A DNA stretch of 64,000 nt from Anastrepha obliqua (Eukaryota > Arthropoda > Insecta > Diptera > Tephritidae). The DNA lies in contig NC_072892.1 in NCBI RefSeq assembly GCF_027943255.1, forward strand, positions 22,529,792 through 22,593,791. The letters are read 5' to 3'. The translations under genes and the position numbers were made by a program. The notes beneath the pieces were generated by a model that had not been told where the DNA came from, searched no databases, and worked only from the letters and a program-made list of their open reading frames with translations. Positions 21,690 to 33,514 of this stretch are shown piece after piece; position 1 is the first letter of the stretch; each line of letters opens with the position of its first letter.

Positions 21690-23895
21690 TCAAACCTTTT
21701 AGTCAGATGTTGTTATCGTCCACGCTTCTGCGCCATACGTTAAGACGGACATGATGAGAGCCTTGTAGAGTGGTAGTTTTTGTTCGAGAGAGAGAGAGGA
21801 CTTTACTACTAATTTGCCTACTTAGTCCAAAGTACAGGGTGGGCCATGTAAAATTTGCTTTTTGAATCGGCTATAAAAAAAAAACTAATAAATATTTTTT
21901 TATAACTTTTTTTTTATTTGGAAGATTGAACATTGTCATTTATGAATGAAAAATAATATCGTTCAAATGACTGCCATGACTGGCTTTACAGTAGGCCATT
22001 TGATCAACCCAATTTTAAGGCACATTTTCGATTGTTTGGGCTCCAATTTCATGAATGGCAACTTCGATTTCGTGTTTTAAAGCATCAATCGTCTCTGGAT
22101 GGTTCGCATAGCATTTGTCATTAACGGCTCCCCGCAAAAAATAGTCCAACGGGCTTAAATCACAGCTCCGAGGTGGCCAATTGATATCGAATTTTGGCTG
22201 ATTATTCGGTTTTCAAAAACGGTAGCCAAAAGTTCGAGTGTAACTTTGCAAGTGAGACGAAGTTGCACCGTCCTGTTGAAACCAAATGTCGTCCATGTCA
22301 ACCTCTTCAATTTTTGGAAACAAAAACTCGTTGAGCATGTCACGGAAACGCTCGCCATTTACTGTAACCGCGGCTCCTCGCTCATTTTCGAAAAAAATGG
22401 CCCGATGATGCCGCCAGACCAAAAACCGCACCAAACAGTGACTCGTTGTGGATGCATTTGCTTCTCTACAGTAACGTGTGGATTTTCTGAGCCCTAAATC
22501 CGGCAATTTTGCTTATTGACGTAGCCACCGATGTGAAAATCGGAAAAGAAGAAGACTCACCACTTTGGAAATAGGTTTTCAATATTTCCTAATTTTGTTC
22601 AAGCGTTTTGCGTCTCATTTCGTAAATGTCAAACCTTTAAGTAAATTATGAATACATTTGACATGTCATTTGTGTTACCATTCTCAAAAAAATTGGTGGT
22701 TCAAAAAGCAAACGCTATATGGCCCACCCTATAGCACTTGTTAGGAAGAGAGATTCTACGTTGGATTTCAAGGCTGACATTGTTATTGAAGACAGGAGGT
22801 ACTTCGTTTTGTCCTCTTTCACCACCAGACCCATTCGCTTTGCCTCTTTATCCAGTTTGGAGAAGGCAGAATTAACAGCTCGGTTGTTAAGGCCGATGAT
22901 GTCAATATCATCGGCACACGCCGACAATTGTATGCTCTTTTAAAAAAATTTTGCTGAGCGATTAAGTTCTGCGACTCGTACGACGCTCTCCAACATCAGG
23001 TTAAAAAGTCACACGACAGCGAGTCAGCCTGTCTGAAACCGCGTTTGGTATAAAACGGCTCGGAGTGGTCCTTCCCAATTCTGATGGTGCTGCTCGTATT
23101 GAGCAACGTCATCTGCATAGCCGTATTAGTTTTGCGGGGATACCAAGTTTAGACATCGCGGCATACAGGTAACTCCTTTTCGTACTGTTGAATGCAGCTT
23201 TGAAATCAACGAAAAGATGGTGTGTGTCGATTCTCCTTTTATGGGTCTTTTCCAAGATTTGGCGTATTGTGAATATTTGGTCGATGGTAGACTTTCCAGG
23301 CCTAAAGCCACTTTGATAAGGTCCAATCAGTTGGTTGATGGTGGGCTTCAACCTTTCACACAATACGCTCGCTGGAACCTTATAGACGATATTAAGAAGA
23401 CTAATCCCGCAGTAATTGGCACCGATTGCAGGATCGCCTTTCTTATGGAAGCAGCTCAAGCTCCTTTCACTTACGTATTTCGGCCTCCCGTTTCTTCTTT
23501 CGGATAATACGACTCTTTCTTAGCTCTCGGTAGCGATCTCACATGGCTCGCGTTGCGCCCGATCGCGGCGTGGTTCTATTGGTAGCATCTTTTCTTTCTG
23601 CGGCAGCATGACATTCCCCGTCGTACAAACAGTTTTTCCGGGCTCGCCGGAATCCAATATCTTCTTCGGCGGCGGTACGTAGAGAACGAGAAATGTTGCT
23701 CCATTGCTCGTGCATGCCGGTTTGTTGGGCAGTACTCTCTGTCAGCAGGAGTGAGAATCGAGTGGCGAATCTTCTGGCTGTCTGTTGTGATTGCAGCTTT
23801 TCGAAAAACCAAAAATTCGCGAAATGAATTTCGGGCAACGCGGAAAGGTGGCCCGTCTTGAAGCAAAAGGCAAAATAATTTAAAACTACCACTAG
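21690..23895 (-). mobile_element. RTE-like LINE (endonuclease-reverse transcriptase), split by a mariner
   Basis: Minus strand, right to left: the linker before RT (SRSLRTAAEEDIGFRRARKN, 23700-23620); RT motifs FHKKGDPAIGANYCGISLLN, IGPYQSGFRPGKSTIDQIF and LFVDFKAAFNS (23455-23190); FRQADSLSCDF (about 23040); the active-site box CADDIDIIGLNNRAV (canonical YADD, 22920-22875); and VKEDKTKYLL. The LINE is then interrupted at 21835-22731 and resumes at 21834 with FGLSRQ-like and AEAWTITTSD text. Frameshifts and the Tyr-to-Cys change show a dead copy. No 5' endonuclease domain is present. Confidence 0.75.
21835..22731 (-). mobile_element. DD41D (rosa-type) mariner, defective, inserted in a LINE
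   Basis: Terminal inverted repeats begin CAGGGTGGGCCAT (21835) and, on the other strand, TAGGGTGGGCCAT (22731). Each is flanked by TA (21833-21834, 22732-22733). The minus strand reads CHCLVRFLVWRHHRAIFF-type text, then VDMDDIWFQQDGAT (about 22310-22270). After a frameshift it reads NWPPRSCDLSPLDYF (about 22190-22145), matching the QQDGAT...PLDFF layout of the DD41D group. At 897 bp it is shorter than a full element; the N-terminal part is largely missing. Confidence 0.8.
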
Positions 23896-23899
23896 TTCG

Positions 23900-25730
23900 A
23901 GCAGCGATATTAGAAGAAAGGAAATATTATATTATTTCGCTATTTTAGGAGAAGAATTTTCAAGTTGGCTTGTTCCATATAGTCCCATTTCGCTTAGTGT
24001 AGTGACACTTGCTTTCGCAGTCCTATGAATCAGAACAAAATTTCAAACTTCGCAGCCAGTCGCCAACACAGGCAAGGATACATTTTGTGGTAAAGCAGCA
24101 AAAAATTGGTCATTGCTCTAAAAAACTGAATAGTTTTAATGAATTTTGTCACGCCCAATTTCATTACTATTCCAAGCGTTTTCGAGGTAATGCACACGTA
24201 AAATATGATTACAGTTCATTGGATTCTGCTTTACATATAATAAAACAAAGGTACACGCGTGCGTGCGTATGTACGTATGTAGAAGTATTATTAAGATTTA
24301 ATTATAAAATTCATTGTAAACACTATTTTGGGTATTTTACGCACGTTTTTAGAGACGCGCCAGCGAACGCACGACATTCACCCCGCATCGGCGAATATTG
24401 AAACGCATATTCGCCTTTTTACAGCGCCAAGGAAATTGTTAAAACTTGTGAATTTGCATGCTCAATAAATTTGTCGATTTTAAAATCGATTATATCGATT
24501 AATGAGGCCACAAAAAAGCAATAAGCCGGGCAAAGATAAATAAACAAAAGTGCATTTTAACAATAAAAGTGCAAATGATGATTAATTTATTATCCGACTG
24601 ATTGATTTACACCATTTTTTTGGCATAGTGACAAATTGTTGGAAAATTTTAATTAATTTTAGCGGGCATTACAAGCAACAATGCAGCGATAAGAATAGCA
24701 AATTTGCAAAAGCGCATAAGCTTTCTCTTTCAATGTCGGCTTGCATGTAACTTAGGAAATGATAATATTTGTAATTTAGAAAAAAGCAACTCTACAGTCA
24801 CGAACTCGTAGTTAAGTAGCCGAATTACAAAAGGCGGAATAAAATTCTAGCTGCTTTATAACTAAATACTGCGCTTAAATTTTAATTTATGACTATATCC
24901 GCATGAGATTCCGCTTGTCAGTTGCGAGTGTACCGTGAAATACAAGCGTTAGCGTGCTTTTGTCAAACTGATCGTATTCTGGTGGCAGCGATAGTCGCCG
25001 CTAGGATTGCATTCGCCGCGTTTTTTAGTATTTCAGTGACAAATAAGTCAGTGATGTCAGCGTGCATGCAACGTGTAGCTACACTTGACTGTACTTTGTT
25101 GTTGCTGCTACAATGAAATGCCTACGCATGCGTAGGTTGTGTCGGCGTCTATCAAGTTATGAATTTAGGTAGCAATTTCTCTGTGATTATTCAAGCTTCG
25201 TGGTTACTCAAGTTGCACGCTACTCAGACACAACGATGCTACGGCGACAGGTCATTAAGGCAACAGACAACAAAATTAATCAACTTTTTTATTACGCAAC
25301 GGCAACAAAAGGAGCAGTTGTTGCTATTTTAAATAATACATAAAGAAAATGAAAAAATAAAAAAATAAAAATAAATTATATGTCAACAAGATAAAAACTA
25401 GTTTTAATTACTGTTGCACAAAAATTAAAGCAGCAAATGCGAAGCGAAGCAAGGAAAACATTTCCAAAGTAAATAAAAAGCGGCCGATGGGCAGTGTGTT
25501 CGACTGCTTACAGTCAAACTGATGGGCTGACCGACTCACTGAGTGACATACCGTTTGGCTGACTGAACTGCTTGATTGTCTGATGAATTGCCCAAAAGGC
25601 TAAACATTTTAAAAACGCATTTGGGTAATTTACAATTCTGTGAAAATGGCGTTTGTATCTAAATTATGAAAGCGAATATGCGGCATATAAAATGAAGTAA
25701 AGGGTCTTCCAATAACAAGCAATGAAACCA
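23900..25730. other. No gene recognised; possible regulatory DNA
   Basis: Less repetitive than its surroundings. It includes a perfect 16-bp palindrome CCTACGCATGCGTAGG (25121-25136), an inverted repeat GGCGAATAT/ATATTCGCC (24390-24415), clustered ATCGAT sites (about 24475-24500) and an initiator-like TCAGTT at 24918. No coding exon was identified. Confidence 0.35.
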
Positions 25731-25734
25731 TTGA

Positions 25735-26742
25735 TCTTTTACGTTAAAAGTTTCCGGACCGTGTTATCTCTCGAAGAGACAGGTTGCACAGACTACATGA
25801 CTCCGTCCTTTAATTGGAGTTTCGCACTACAATTGAAGAGGAGGGATGGCGCAAAGGCATGAAGCCTGGCCATAGAACTTTTCACATCTATACAGACGGC
25901 TCTAAAACTTTAGACGGAGTGGGGGCGGGTATTTACTGCTCAATACTAGGGATAAGGCAGCCTATCAAGCTGCCAGACCACAGCAGTATTTTCCAAGCGG
26001 AATTTTTTCCTGTGGGTAAAGCCGCAGAGATAGCCCACACTAGAACAAGAAAGAACTCAACAATTAATATAATATATACGTGGACAGTCAAGCAGCAATA
26101 AAAGCAATAAGCCCCTATTGTATTAAGTCCAAAAATGTTCAACGGAGCAGGGAGTCCATAGAAAGACTAGCTGCAAACAGTAGGCTGCATATCTACTGGG
26201 TACCTGGTCACAAAGGCATTATCGGGAACGCAATAGTAGATGAGATAGCAAAAAGTGCTGTTAGACTACCTTTTGAGCAAGAGAACGACATACCAAAACC
26301 GCTAAATACAATATACAATGAAATGGACGACCACATGTGAAGGCGAGTGGAAGCTAGGTGGACCAATCTGACCACACGCAAAACAGCAAAAGTTATGTGT
26401 AGAACCAACAAGAAAAAACTGACTCAATTCGTATTTATGCTCTCGCGAAAGGATTGCAGAACTATTATAGGTATGCTAACAGATCAAAATCTATTGGCTG
26501 CACATGCGTACAAGATAGGGATTGCTAACACGGACAAATGCAGGAAATGCAGAGAGGATGTTGAGGAATCTTTAGAACACCTTCTGTGCTTTTGTCCGGC
26601 AGAATTAAAAACGCGACTAAAATGCCTGGGAGCCCCACTGTTTGAGGGTCTGGAGGACGTCTCAAAAGCGGAGCTCCCAGCTCTACTTAGATTCGCCAAA
26701 AGCGCTGACATCCTACATGATATCTACTTTAGGTATTCATAG
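25735..26742 (+). mobile_element. LINE ORF2 fragment, RNase H through C-terminal stop
   Basis: The + strand reads FHIYTDGSKTLDGVGAGIYC (25879-25938) and DHSSIFQAEF. After one frameshift it reads VDSQAAIKAISPY, IYWVPGHKGIIGNAIVDEIA (26190-26250), a third segment with IGMLTDQNLLAAHAYKIGI, the zinc knuckle CRKCREDVEESLEHLLCFC (26540-26596) and the terminal ALLRFAKSADILHDIYFRYS before the stop at 26742. It is 5'-truncated with two or three frameshifts. An I/LOA-like RNase H-bearing clade is likely. Confidence 0.75.
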
Positions 26743-26744
26743 AG

Positions 26745-27360
26745 GTCGGTCGCTTAGCCTAGGAATTCCAGCTAAACTTACAAGGCTAATCATCGTTACG
26801 CTCACGGATACAAAAGCAAAAGTAATCATTCAAGGGAAGCTTACAGAGTCATTCGCAATTGAATCTGGTGTCAAACAAGGTGATGCACTATCCTCTGCCA
26901 TATTCAATTTGATGCTGCATTTTGTTATAAAAGAAGTCGACAAAGGTGGTACATTACTAATTAAAACAACGCAAATATGTGCCTATGCAGACGATATCGC
27001 CATTTTTCCGAGGAACACGAACGACTTAAATGAAACCTTTTTAAAAATTGACAAAATTGTCAACGATATTGGCCTCTTCGTTAACGAGTGTAAAACGAAA
27101 TACATGCTGAAATCCAGACGGCACTCAAATGCACAGAATTAGGTACAACTCGGAAATGAACGAACTTATCCAAGACGAGACGAGACGTTTTTTATAGGCG
27201 CAGCGTATGCGGTGGCTAGGTCACGTGCTCCGTATGCCTGCTGAATCCTCTGTAAGGAAAGCTATGACTGGAAAGATAATTGGTGCGAAGGCGAAGGGAT
27301 GACCGAGAAACCGATGCATAGACGCAGTAGGAAGCGATCTCACTGCAATGGGAATTCGCA
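26745..27360 (+). mobile_element. LINE reverse transcriptase fragment (RTE-like)
   Basis: Directly abuts the preceding LINE. It reads LGIPAKLTRLIIVTLTDTKA, GVKQGDALSSAIFNLMLHF, the RT box CAYADDIAIF (26970-26999) and DIGLFVNECKTKYMLKS. It then jumps to the C-terminal region (RQRMRWLGHVLRMPAESSVR-like text at about 27200-27250), so the connecting segment has been deleted. The RT box here is intact. Confidence 0.7.
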
Positions 27361-27545
27361 AAAAATGTTAATGTCTCCTTCCCAACAGCGATCTCTAAGC
27401 ATTTTGCATGCTTGCAGGATCGCGAAGACCTCTGCTTGAAAAACGCTGCTCGTTTCCGGCAGTTTAAAGGAGACCGAAATGCTGGCTGATTTAGAGAAAG
27501 CCCCCGCTCCCGTTCCAGATTCCATCTTGGATCCGTAAGTGAAAA
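27361..27545 (-). mobile_element. LINE RNase H fragment
   Basis: Minus strand VFTYGSKMESGTGAGAFSKS, then PETSSVFQAEVFAILQACKM and DRCWEGDINIF. It is nearly identical to part of the longer copy at 48545-49201, so the same family. Only about 60 codons remain; the Asp of the TDGSK motif reads Tyr-Gly here. Confidence 0.7.
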
Positions 27546-27556
27546 CAGAGGTACCT

Positions 27557-27760
27557 ATACACAACAAAAAAATTACAAACAAAAAAAAACAAATTATCAA
27601 GTGATGGAAATTTTTCATTTGAGCTTTCTGCGCTCTACTGCTCGTCTGTTTGTATACTGCGGCTGTCTAGTTGACGAGTGTCAAATATGACTGACGTACG
27701 ACGCCATTTGTAAAAATTATAAACCTTCCGATAGGGTGATTAATTTTGCGCCACCTTTTA
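27557..27760 (+). mobile_element. MITE, GGTGGCGC family, copy 2
   Basis: Contains aagtgatggaaatttttcat, gcggctgtctagttgacgag and the right end gattaattttgcgccacctt (27739-27758). Same orientation as 13222-13443. The left terminus is blurred. Confidence 0.6.
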
Positions 27761-27774
27761 CATACTTCATATTA

Positions 27775-29585
27775 TGAAACAATTCGAATACTTTTTGATA
27801 TAAAAAGTAAATGGCAGCGCCTTTCAAAAATGTTGTCAATCTTAATTTGCCTGTGTGATACCCCCAACCGAATATTTAATGCATTTGTGCTATTATTCAC
27901 CATTGGCGCCTTAAGAGTTAGGTGACAACACCACCCAATTTGATTCCTTTGTTTCAGCAAATCATTTTGATTAAAGCTTTGTTCACTCATTTGGACACAT
28001 TTTATTTGACACCCATGTCCTAACCTATAATTAAATTTTCTAATTATTTTAAATTTTTTCTTCAAAATTAGGTGGCAATGCCATTTAAAATTTAATCGAA
28101 TAAAGCTAGTTTTTTTATTTTTATTTTTATATATGCATATGTATAAGTATATTAGGATGGACCGACTTGTATGAAAGGATTTTTTCGACATCAAAAATTA
28201 TTTATTTTAAAATTTGGCGGGTTCGCAAAAGGCTTTAGGGCTGCGCTCTATGGCACTTTTTTCATAAAATTATATTATATGTATAATTCGAGTATTCCAG
28301 GAAAAATGTTGAAAAAAGTGACCCGCTCTAATATGCGCACACATATTTATTTACAATTAATATATTTTTACGAGTATATTAAATTTCTTACCTTTAAAAA
28401 TTTAAAAAAACTAGATGACAACATCAGGTGAATTTTGTGTTTTATGAAACCTTGGTTTAATACCTTACCTTTGAAACCTACATAGGTCCTAACACAGTAC
28501 CTACCGTGTGCACATATTTGTACTTTTCGTTGAATTTCACGAAACTCCCGTGTGCATGCATTGAATGTGCCGATATCCGTTAATTTTAATTTCGAATGAA
28601 ATAAAATGTGATTCCTTTGTTTCAGCTAAAATTCTACAGAATGGCATTTTTCAGTTGTACTTTTGTCACGTCGAATAATTCTTTGTCTAGAATCTCTATG
28701 CGGTAAGGGTTAGCACATATTTCCACTGTTACTTGGAAACTACTTTAGGCAGGGTTAAAAAGTTGTTGCAAAACCGTTAGAATATCAAAACTTGAAAGAA
28801 AATGTAACGGTTATCGGGCATCATGGCAAAAAAATCGTAAAAATTTAAAAAATTTAAGAAATTTCTTTCAATTTTTTCAATTTCACATCCCACAACTCCT
28901 GGCAGAAGAGAAGTCGGGAGTTGACGAAGCATTTGTTGAAGAACCTAGATTATTAGCTATTATTAGAGATAAATATAATCTTCATAGAATCTGCACCAAG
29001 GAAATTATAGGGTGTTAGCAAAAAAAGTACCTAAAATTACAAAATCCCCCCTACCTCCGAAATGAAGCATTTCACCCTTCCGCTCACATACCATTTTTGG
29101 TTCCTACCGCCAAAGTACACGGTCCCATGAAAATCGGTACATCCCGTTTTTGGTTCTTTTGTATTTCACCCGGCACCAGAGAAACATTTTTTGCAGACAT
29201 TAGCGGCAGGTAATTTGTTAATATTTAAGTGAAACTTGCGATAAGCTGCGATTTTCGCAATAAAAACTAGGTGAGAACCTTATCAAAAATTTGTTTTGGC
29301 ATAGATTAAGTCTATTTTCTTCTTCTTTTTTTATATGCAAACAGCTGGCAACACTCAAACCGTCTACGACCAATAGGCTTACCAACGGTGGTTTTTGTTG
29401 TTGTTCAGGTGGTTGAGTATTTCTACTGAAATAACCCGAATAAGCGACTCGCGACATTTTACTACCACTGTTCTCATGTGATGTCTTGTTTTTTGTTTTT
29501 TAAGTCAGATCAACTTCGTGAGATCCAAGTAGCAAACTTTGTATCCCTATGTCTGAGATTTCTTTAATTTGCTGTAAGAAAGAAA
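27775..29585. other. No gene recognised
   Basis: AT-rich sequence. The phrase 'gattcctttgtttcag' occurs near 27944 and again near 28611, hinting at a diverged repeat. No coding signature was seen. Confidence 0.4.
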
Positions 29586-29589
29586 TAGC

Positions 29590-30300
29590 CAAGGAGCGAC
29601 GTCTTGCTCAAGCTGGACCTGGACATTCATATAAATAGTGAAAAAGATTTTCCTTCACAGCTTCTGCAGATGGGATTGAAAGGAAGATTGAGTCTGGCTG
29701 CATGATGCCCTACCTTCCAGTAACCTGTAAGGGTAGAAGTGATACGTGAGGTGCTTGAGCGAGAGCATCATAACAGGTAATTCGTCCTCTGGATGTTGTA
29801 CGACGGCGATGTTTTTCTTGTTGTGATGTATGTAGTTAACTGCTTCCACCTTATTTCGGGTAAAGTATAGTAATGTGAAGCAGTGGATGTTTTTATTGTA
29901 TTGAATGGGGTAGCAACTGCCACCGCCTCTGCTATGTCTAGTGCCGAAACTTTTCTTGCTAGCTAGACTGCCTTCTCATTATCCTCTAATTTCCTGTGTG
30001 CGCGGACCCATATCAGAGTAATTTGAAGCCATTGACCAAGCAATTCTAGTTCCTCTCTAGTTTTGATGAAATGGAAGTAGAATCTAGAGGATTGATACCT
30101 GCTTGATTGTCAGAAAATATAGCTACTCCTCCACCAATTTCTTTGTAGTGTTTTGGTGATTTGCATGCTTCTCTGATTGCTAATAGTTCTGCCTGGAACA
30201 CGCTGGCTTAGTTAGGAAGTCGAATTAACTTGGATAATTTGAGAGACTCCGAATAGAGGCCAGCTCGCTCCCACACCACAGTTCAACGTAGACCAACTGT
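29590..30300 (-). mobile_element. LINE ORF2 fragment, RNase H and C-terminus
   Basis: Minus strand: SVFQAELLAIREACKSPKHY and GGGVAIFSDNQAGINPLDST (about 30205-30080), a WVRAHRKLEDNEKAV-like stretch (about 30010-29970, from WVPGH...GNE.AD), and a C-terminal ENLFHYLYECPGPA zinc-knuckle remnant (about 29660-29610). Stops and frameshifts are frequent. Confidence 0.6.
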
Positions 30301-30911
30301 TTAGTACTCGAAGTTTTTGAGAGATGCTCTTTCGAAGAATTTTTTTGTGATCTTATATATGGATATCTTAATTTGAAAATGCCATATTGCCAGGCTTAAT
30401 TAAATAACTGACTATTAGGCAACTGATTGATGAAATTTCTAACCTTCTGAAATTTCTCCAAATTCTATGTAACGTCTGTTCCATAGGACCGTGCGTAAGA
30501 GCGTAATCTTAGTGTCTGTAGAAAGTAAAAAAAATGTTCCCTCCTTTTGCCTGATGATGCCAGTCTATTTTCTCTTAGTTCTGAATTGCATTATTATATT
30601 TCTTTTCACTTGAAGATCACGTACGAGTATTCTTCTGGGTGTTCAAAAGTCATTTTATATGTGAAGCTTTTACTCTCTAGTATAGGGGATATCGCACTTT
30701 AGTCAGCCGCTCCTAGATATAACCGAATCCCTAGCTTTTTTCTACTGAAATCACGTATTGCTGCAATTGAGAAGAAGTTGTCAAAAAATTCTAGTTTATA
30801 CTTTGATACTCGTAATTCTGACCGTGAATACCACTTTAAAGTCAACTATAAACCTAGTCAACGGTTTCGTTTTCTTTACAAATACCTTCACTTACATATT
30901 TAATGTAGGTA

Positions 30912-31043
30912 TGAGGGTCGTTTGAAAAGCCCATGCAAAGTCAGAGAGATGCCACAACTGGTGCGTATCGAGGTTATGTTTGGGTAGTAGCATCTCTTGC
31001 AAGAACATACACCAAGTTTCAGCCAGATCGGCCTATTTCTTTA
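30912..31043 (+). mobile_element. Mariner-like 5' terminal fragment
   Basis: ggtcgtttgaaaagcccatg, then tgcgtatcgaggttatgttt and caccaagtttcagccagatc. The last phrase also occurs near 19306, where mariner-like coding text follows. The fragment ends exactly at the TA where the next mariner begins. Confidence 0.4.
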
Positions 31044-31617
31044 TAAAGGGTGGTTAAGTTTCAAGGGCCGGTATTGATTTGGAATTTTTTTAGGAAATTA
31101 TTGTAATTTTTCTTTACTATGATAATATTGGTATGGCTCAATTACGTATGGAACAAAATATCGGCCAAATGGCCGCCGCGGCTTCGGCGGCACACCTCCA
31201 TCCGATGGTCCAAATGTTCGATGACGCTGAGGCATAAGGTTCTATGCCGTTAATATGCCGAATTATCTCATCCTTTAGCTCTTGAAATGTTACTAGCTTA
31301 TCGACGTACACCTTTTCTTTCAAATAACCCCAAAGAAAGAAGCCCAACGGTGTCAAATCACGTGATCTTGGCGGCCAATTGACATCGCCGCGACCATCAA
31401 ATTTTTCGCGCAAAAAAGCCATTGTTTCGTTAGCTGTGTGACAAGTGGCACCGTCCTGTTGAAACCACATATCGTCCACATCCATATCTTCCAATTCGGG
31501 CCATAAATAGATCGTTATCATCTCACGATAGCGAACACTATTCACAGTAACGATAGTTTTGAACCACTTGCTTTTTATTACAATAAAATTTAATGCGCTG
31601 TAAAACTGCATATGCAA
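31044..31617 (-). mobile_element. DD41D (rosa-type) mariner, 5'-truncated
   Basis: The left terminal repeat taaagggtggttaagtttca (31044) is the same as that of the copy at 42002. Minus strand: LEDMDVDDMWFQQDGATCHT (about 31490-31430), then RGDVNWPPRSRDLTPLGFFL. The third catalytic Asp (PLDFF) is Gly. A short in-frame deletion removes part of the GQIISRRG loop present in the 42-kb copy. The right terminal repeat and N-terminal half are missing. Confidence 0.75.
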
Positions 31618-31893
31618 TTCAAATAAAAAATTTTGAAGTTTTCAAGAACATTTTTCGAATTTTTATGAATCTTCTACAAAGTTTGCCACTTGAAAAAATT
31701 TCAATTAAAAAATAAACAAATAAGTAATCAAAGCCTGTCAAAATCTTGAGGTGATGTACGTATATATGTATGTATGTATGCATGTATGAGTCTGACCTGG
31801 TCGAGTAGCGAGATGCGCACATTCTTGGCCACGATTTTATGGATTTAATGGATTAATCAAAAATATTTTCAATGTGTGTGATGTCTGTATGTA

Positions 31894-33509
31894 CAGCCAT
31901 GGACAGATAAATAGCACAAATGTGAATCTTATAGCTTAAGTTAAGTTTTTAGTACGAACTCTGCTTTGATCAAATAAATGTGTTTGTTTACATTTATTAC
32001 CGTTATTAAGCTTACATATATGCTAGGAATTTAACGTTTTTTTTCGATGGAATTTTTTGCGTTCTATTTTATTTTTTTTGAAGTGGACACAAAAATAGCA
32101 CATTTTTACTTGTGCAGCGGAGAGTAAAACTTTAATATGGTTTCAGCGATTTTTAGTATAATTTTTTGGTTCTTAGATAAAATTTTAAAGTAATTACTAA
32201 AATGGGACGTGGAAAATATTGCACTCCGGAGAAAAGAGCTCTTATATACCGTATGAGTCAAAACTGAAAAAGCTATGCAGAAATAGCTGAAATGATGATG
32301 TGCTCTCGGAAAATGGTTTATAATGCTCTTAATTTAGTTAAAAAAGATTCATCTTATCTAAGCAAAAAAAACGAAAAAAAAAACCAAAGCCGCGAAAAAC
32401 TGATGTTAATGGGAATAGATCTATAATACGTAGAGGCAAAGCAGATCCTTTTAAGTCGGCACGGCAAATAATGCTTGAAATAAACCAAGAATCTGGTCTA
32501 CAGGTGTTCAGGAAGCTTGTAGGAAGGCGACTTAACGAAGCCCAGCTGTTTGGCCGCATAAGCAGAAAAAAACCATTGCTCTCAAAAATACATACCAACT
32601 TGCCTTTGCAAGAGCCCACAAAGACAAATCTATTCAGTTTTGGAAAAACGTACTTTGGACCGACGAAGCCAAAATAAATAGGTTGGATCCAGATGGGAAA
32701 ACTATTGTACGTCGTCAAGCGCTAAATCGTAGGTTCACAAAAAAGACGATTAAACACGGCGGCGGAAGCATCATGGTTTGGGGAGCTTTTACCTGACATG
32801 GTGTTGGGCCGATTGTTCGCGTGGTTGGTAAAATGGATAGATTTCAATATCTGAATATACTCCAGAATAAAATGGAACCATTTGTGTTTGAATTTATGCC
32901 AGTAAATTGGACATTTATGCAGGACAATGATCCAAAACATACTGCAAAACAGTGAAGCAATGGCTCAGAAGAGAAAAAGTTAATGTATTGGATTGGCCGG
33001 CGCAGAGCCCTGATCTCAATCCAATAGAAAATTTGTGTAATGACGTTAAGGTCAAAATCGCTAACAAAAATTTTAAGAAGATTGATGATTTGTGGCCCGC
33101 AGTTGAGAAGGCTTGGTACTCGATTCCAAAGGAAAGATGCCACAAGCTTGTAGAAAGTATGGAGCGACGGCTTGAAGAAGTAATCAAAAACGGTGGATAT
33201 AGTTCAAAATACTAATCTGATAAATACTATTATTACTTAACTATCTGATTTGTTTACTATGTTTGCTTTTATTTGGAATTTTTTAGGCTGTGCTATTTAT
33301 GTGTCCAGGAGGTTCGTGAGTTATCAACGTTTTCGTAAATTAAATCAGAACTGAAACTCTTTTTGACCATTTTTTTTTGTTTCAAAGTGGAAGTAAATAA
33401 GTTTTTTATTTTTTATGTTGCTCATTTCCCAATAAAAAGAAATTATTTAAAATCATATTCAACTCTTTGCTTTCAAAGTATACATGTGCTATTTATATGA
33501 CCATGGCTG
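31894..33509 (+). mobile_element. Tc1-like transposon, structurally complete with IR/DR ends, ORF broken
   Basis: A 1616-bp element bounded by CAGCCATGG inverted ends and flanked by TA (31892-31893, 33510-33511). Each end holds two 18-bp direct repeats: TGGACAGATAAATAGCAC (31900) and TGGACACAAAAATAGCAC (32084) on the left, with their inverses at 33290 and 33486 on the right. The transposase starts near 32201 (MGRGKYCTPEKRALIYRMSQ, HTH). It continues with LWTDEAKINRLDPDGKTIV (first Asp, about 32655), HGGGSIMVWGAF, then MQDNDPKHTAK (about 32918) and SPDLNPIEN (33007-33033). The spacing is DD34E. A base loss at about 32950 and other frameshifts and stops inactivate it. Confidence 0.85.
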
Positions 33510-33514
33510 TATGT

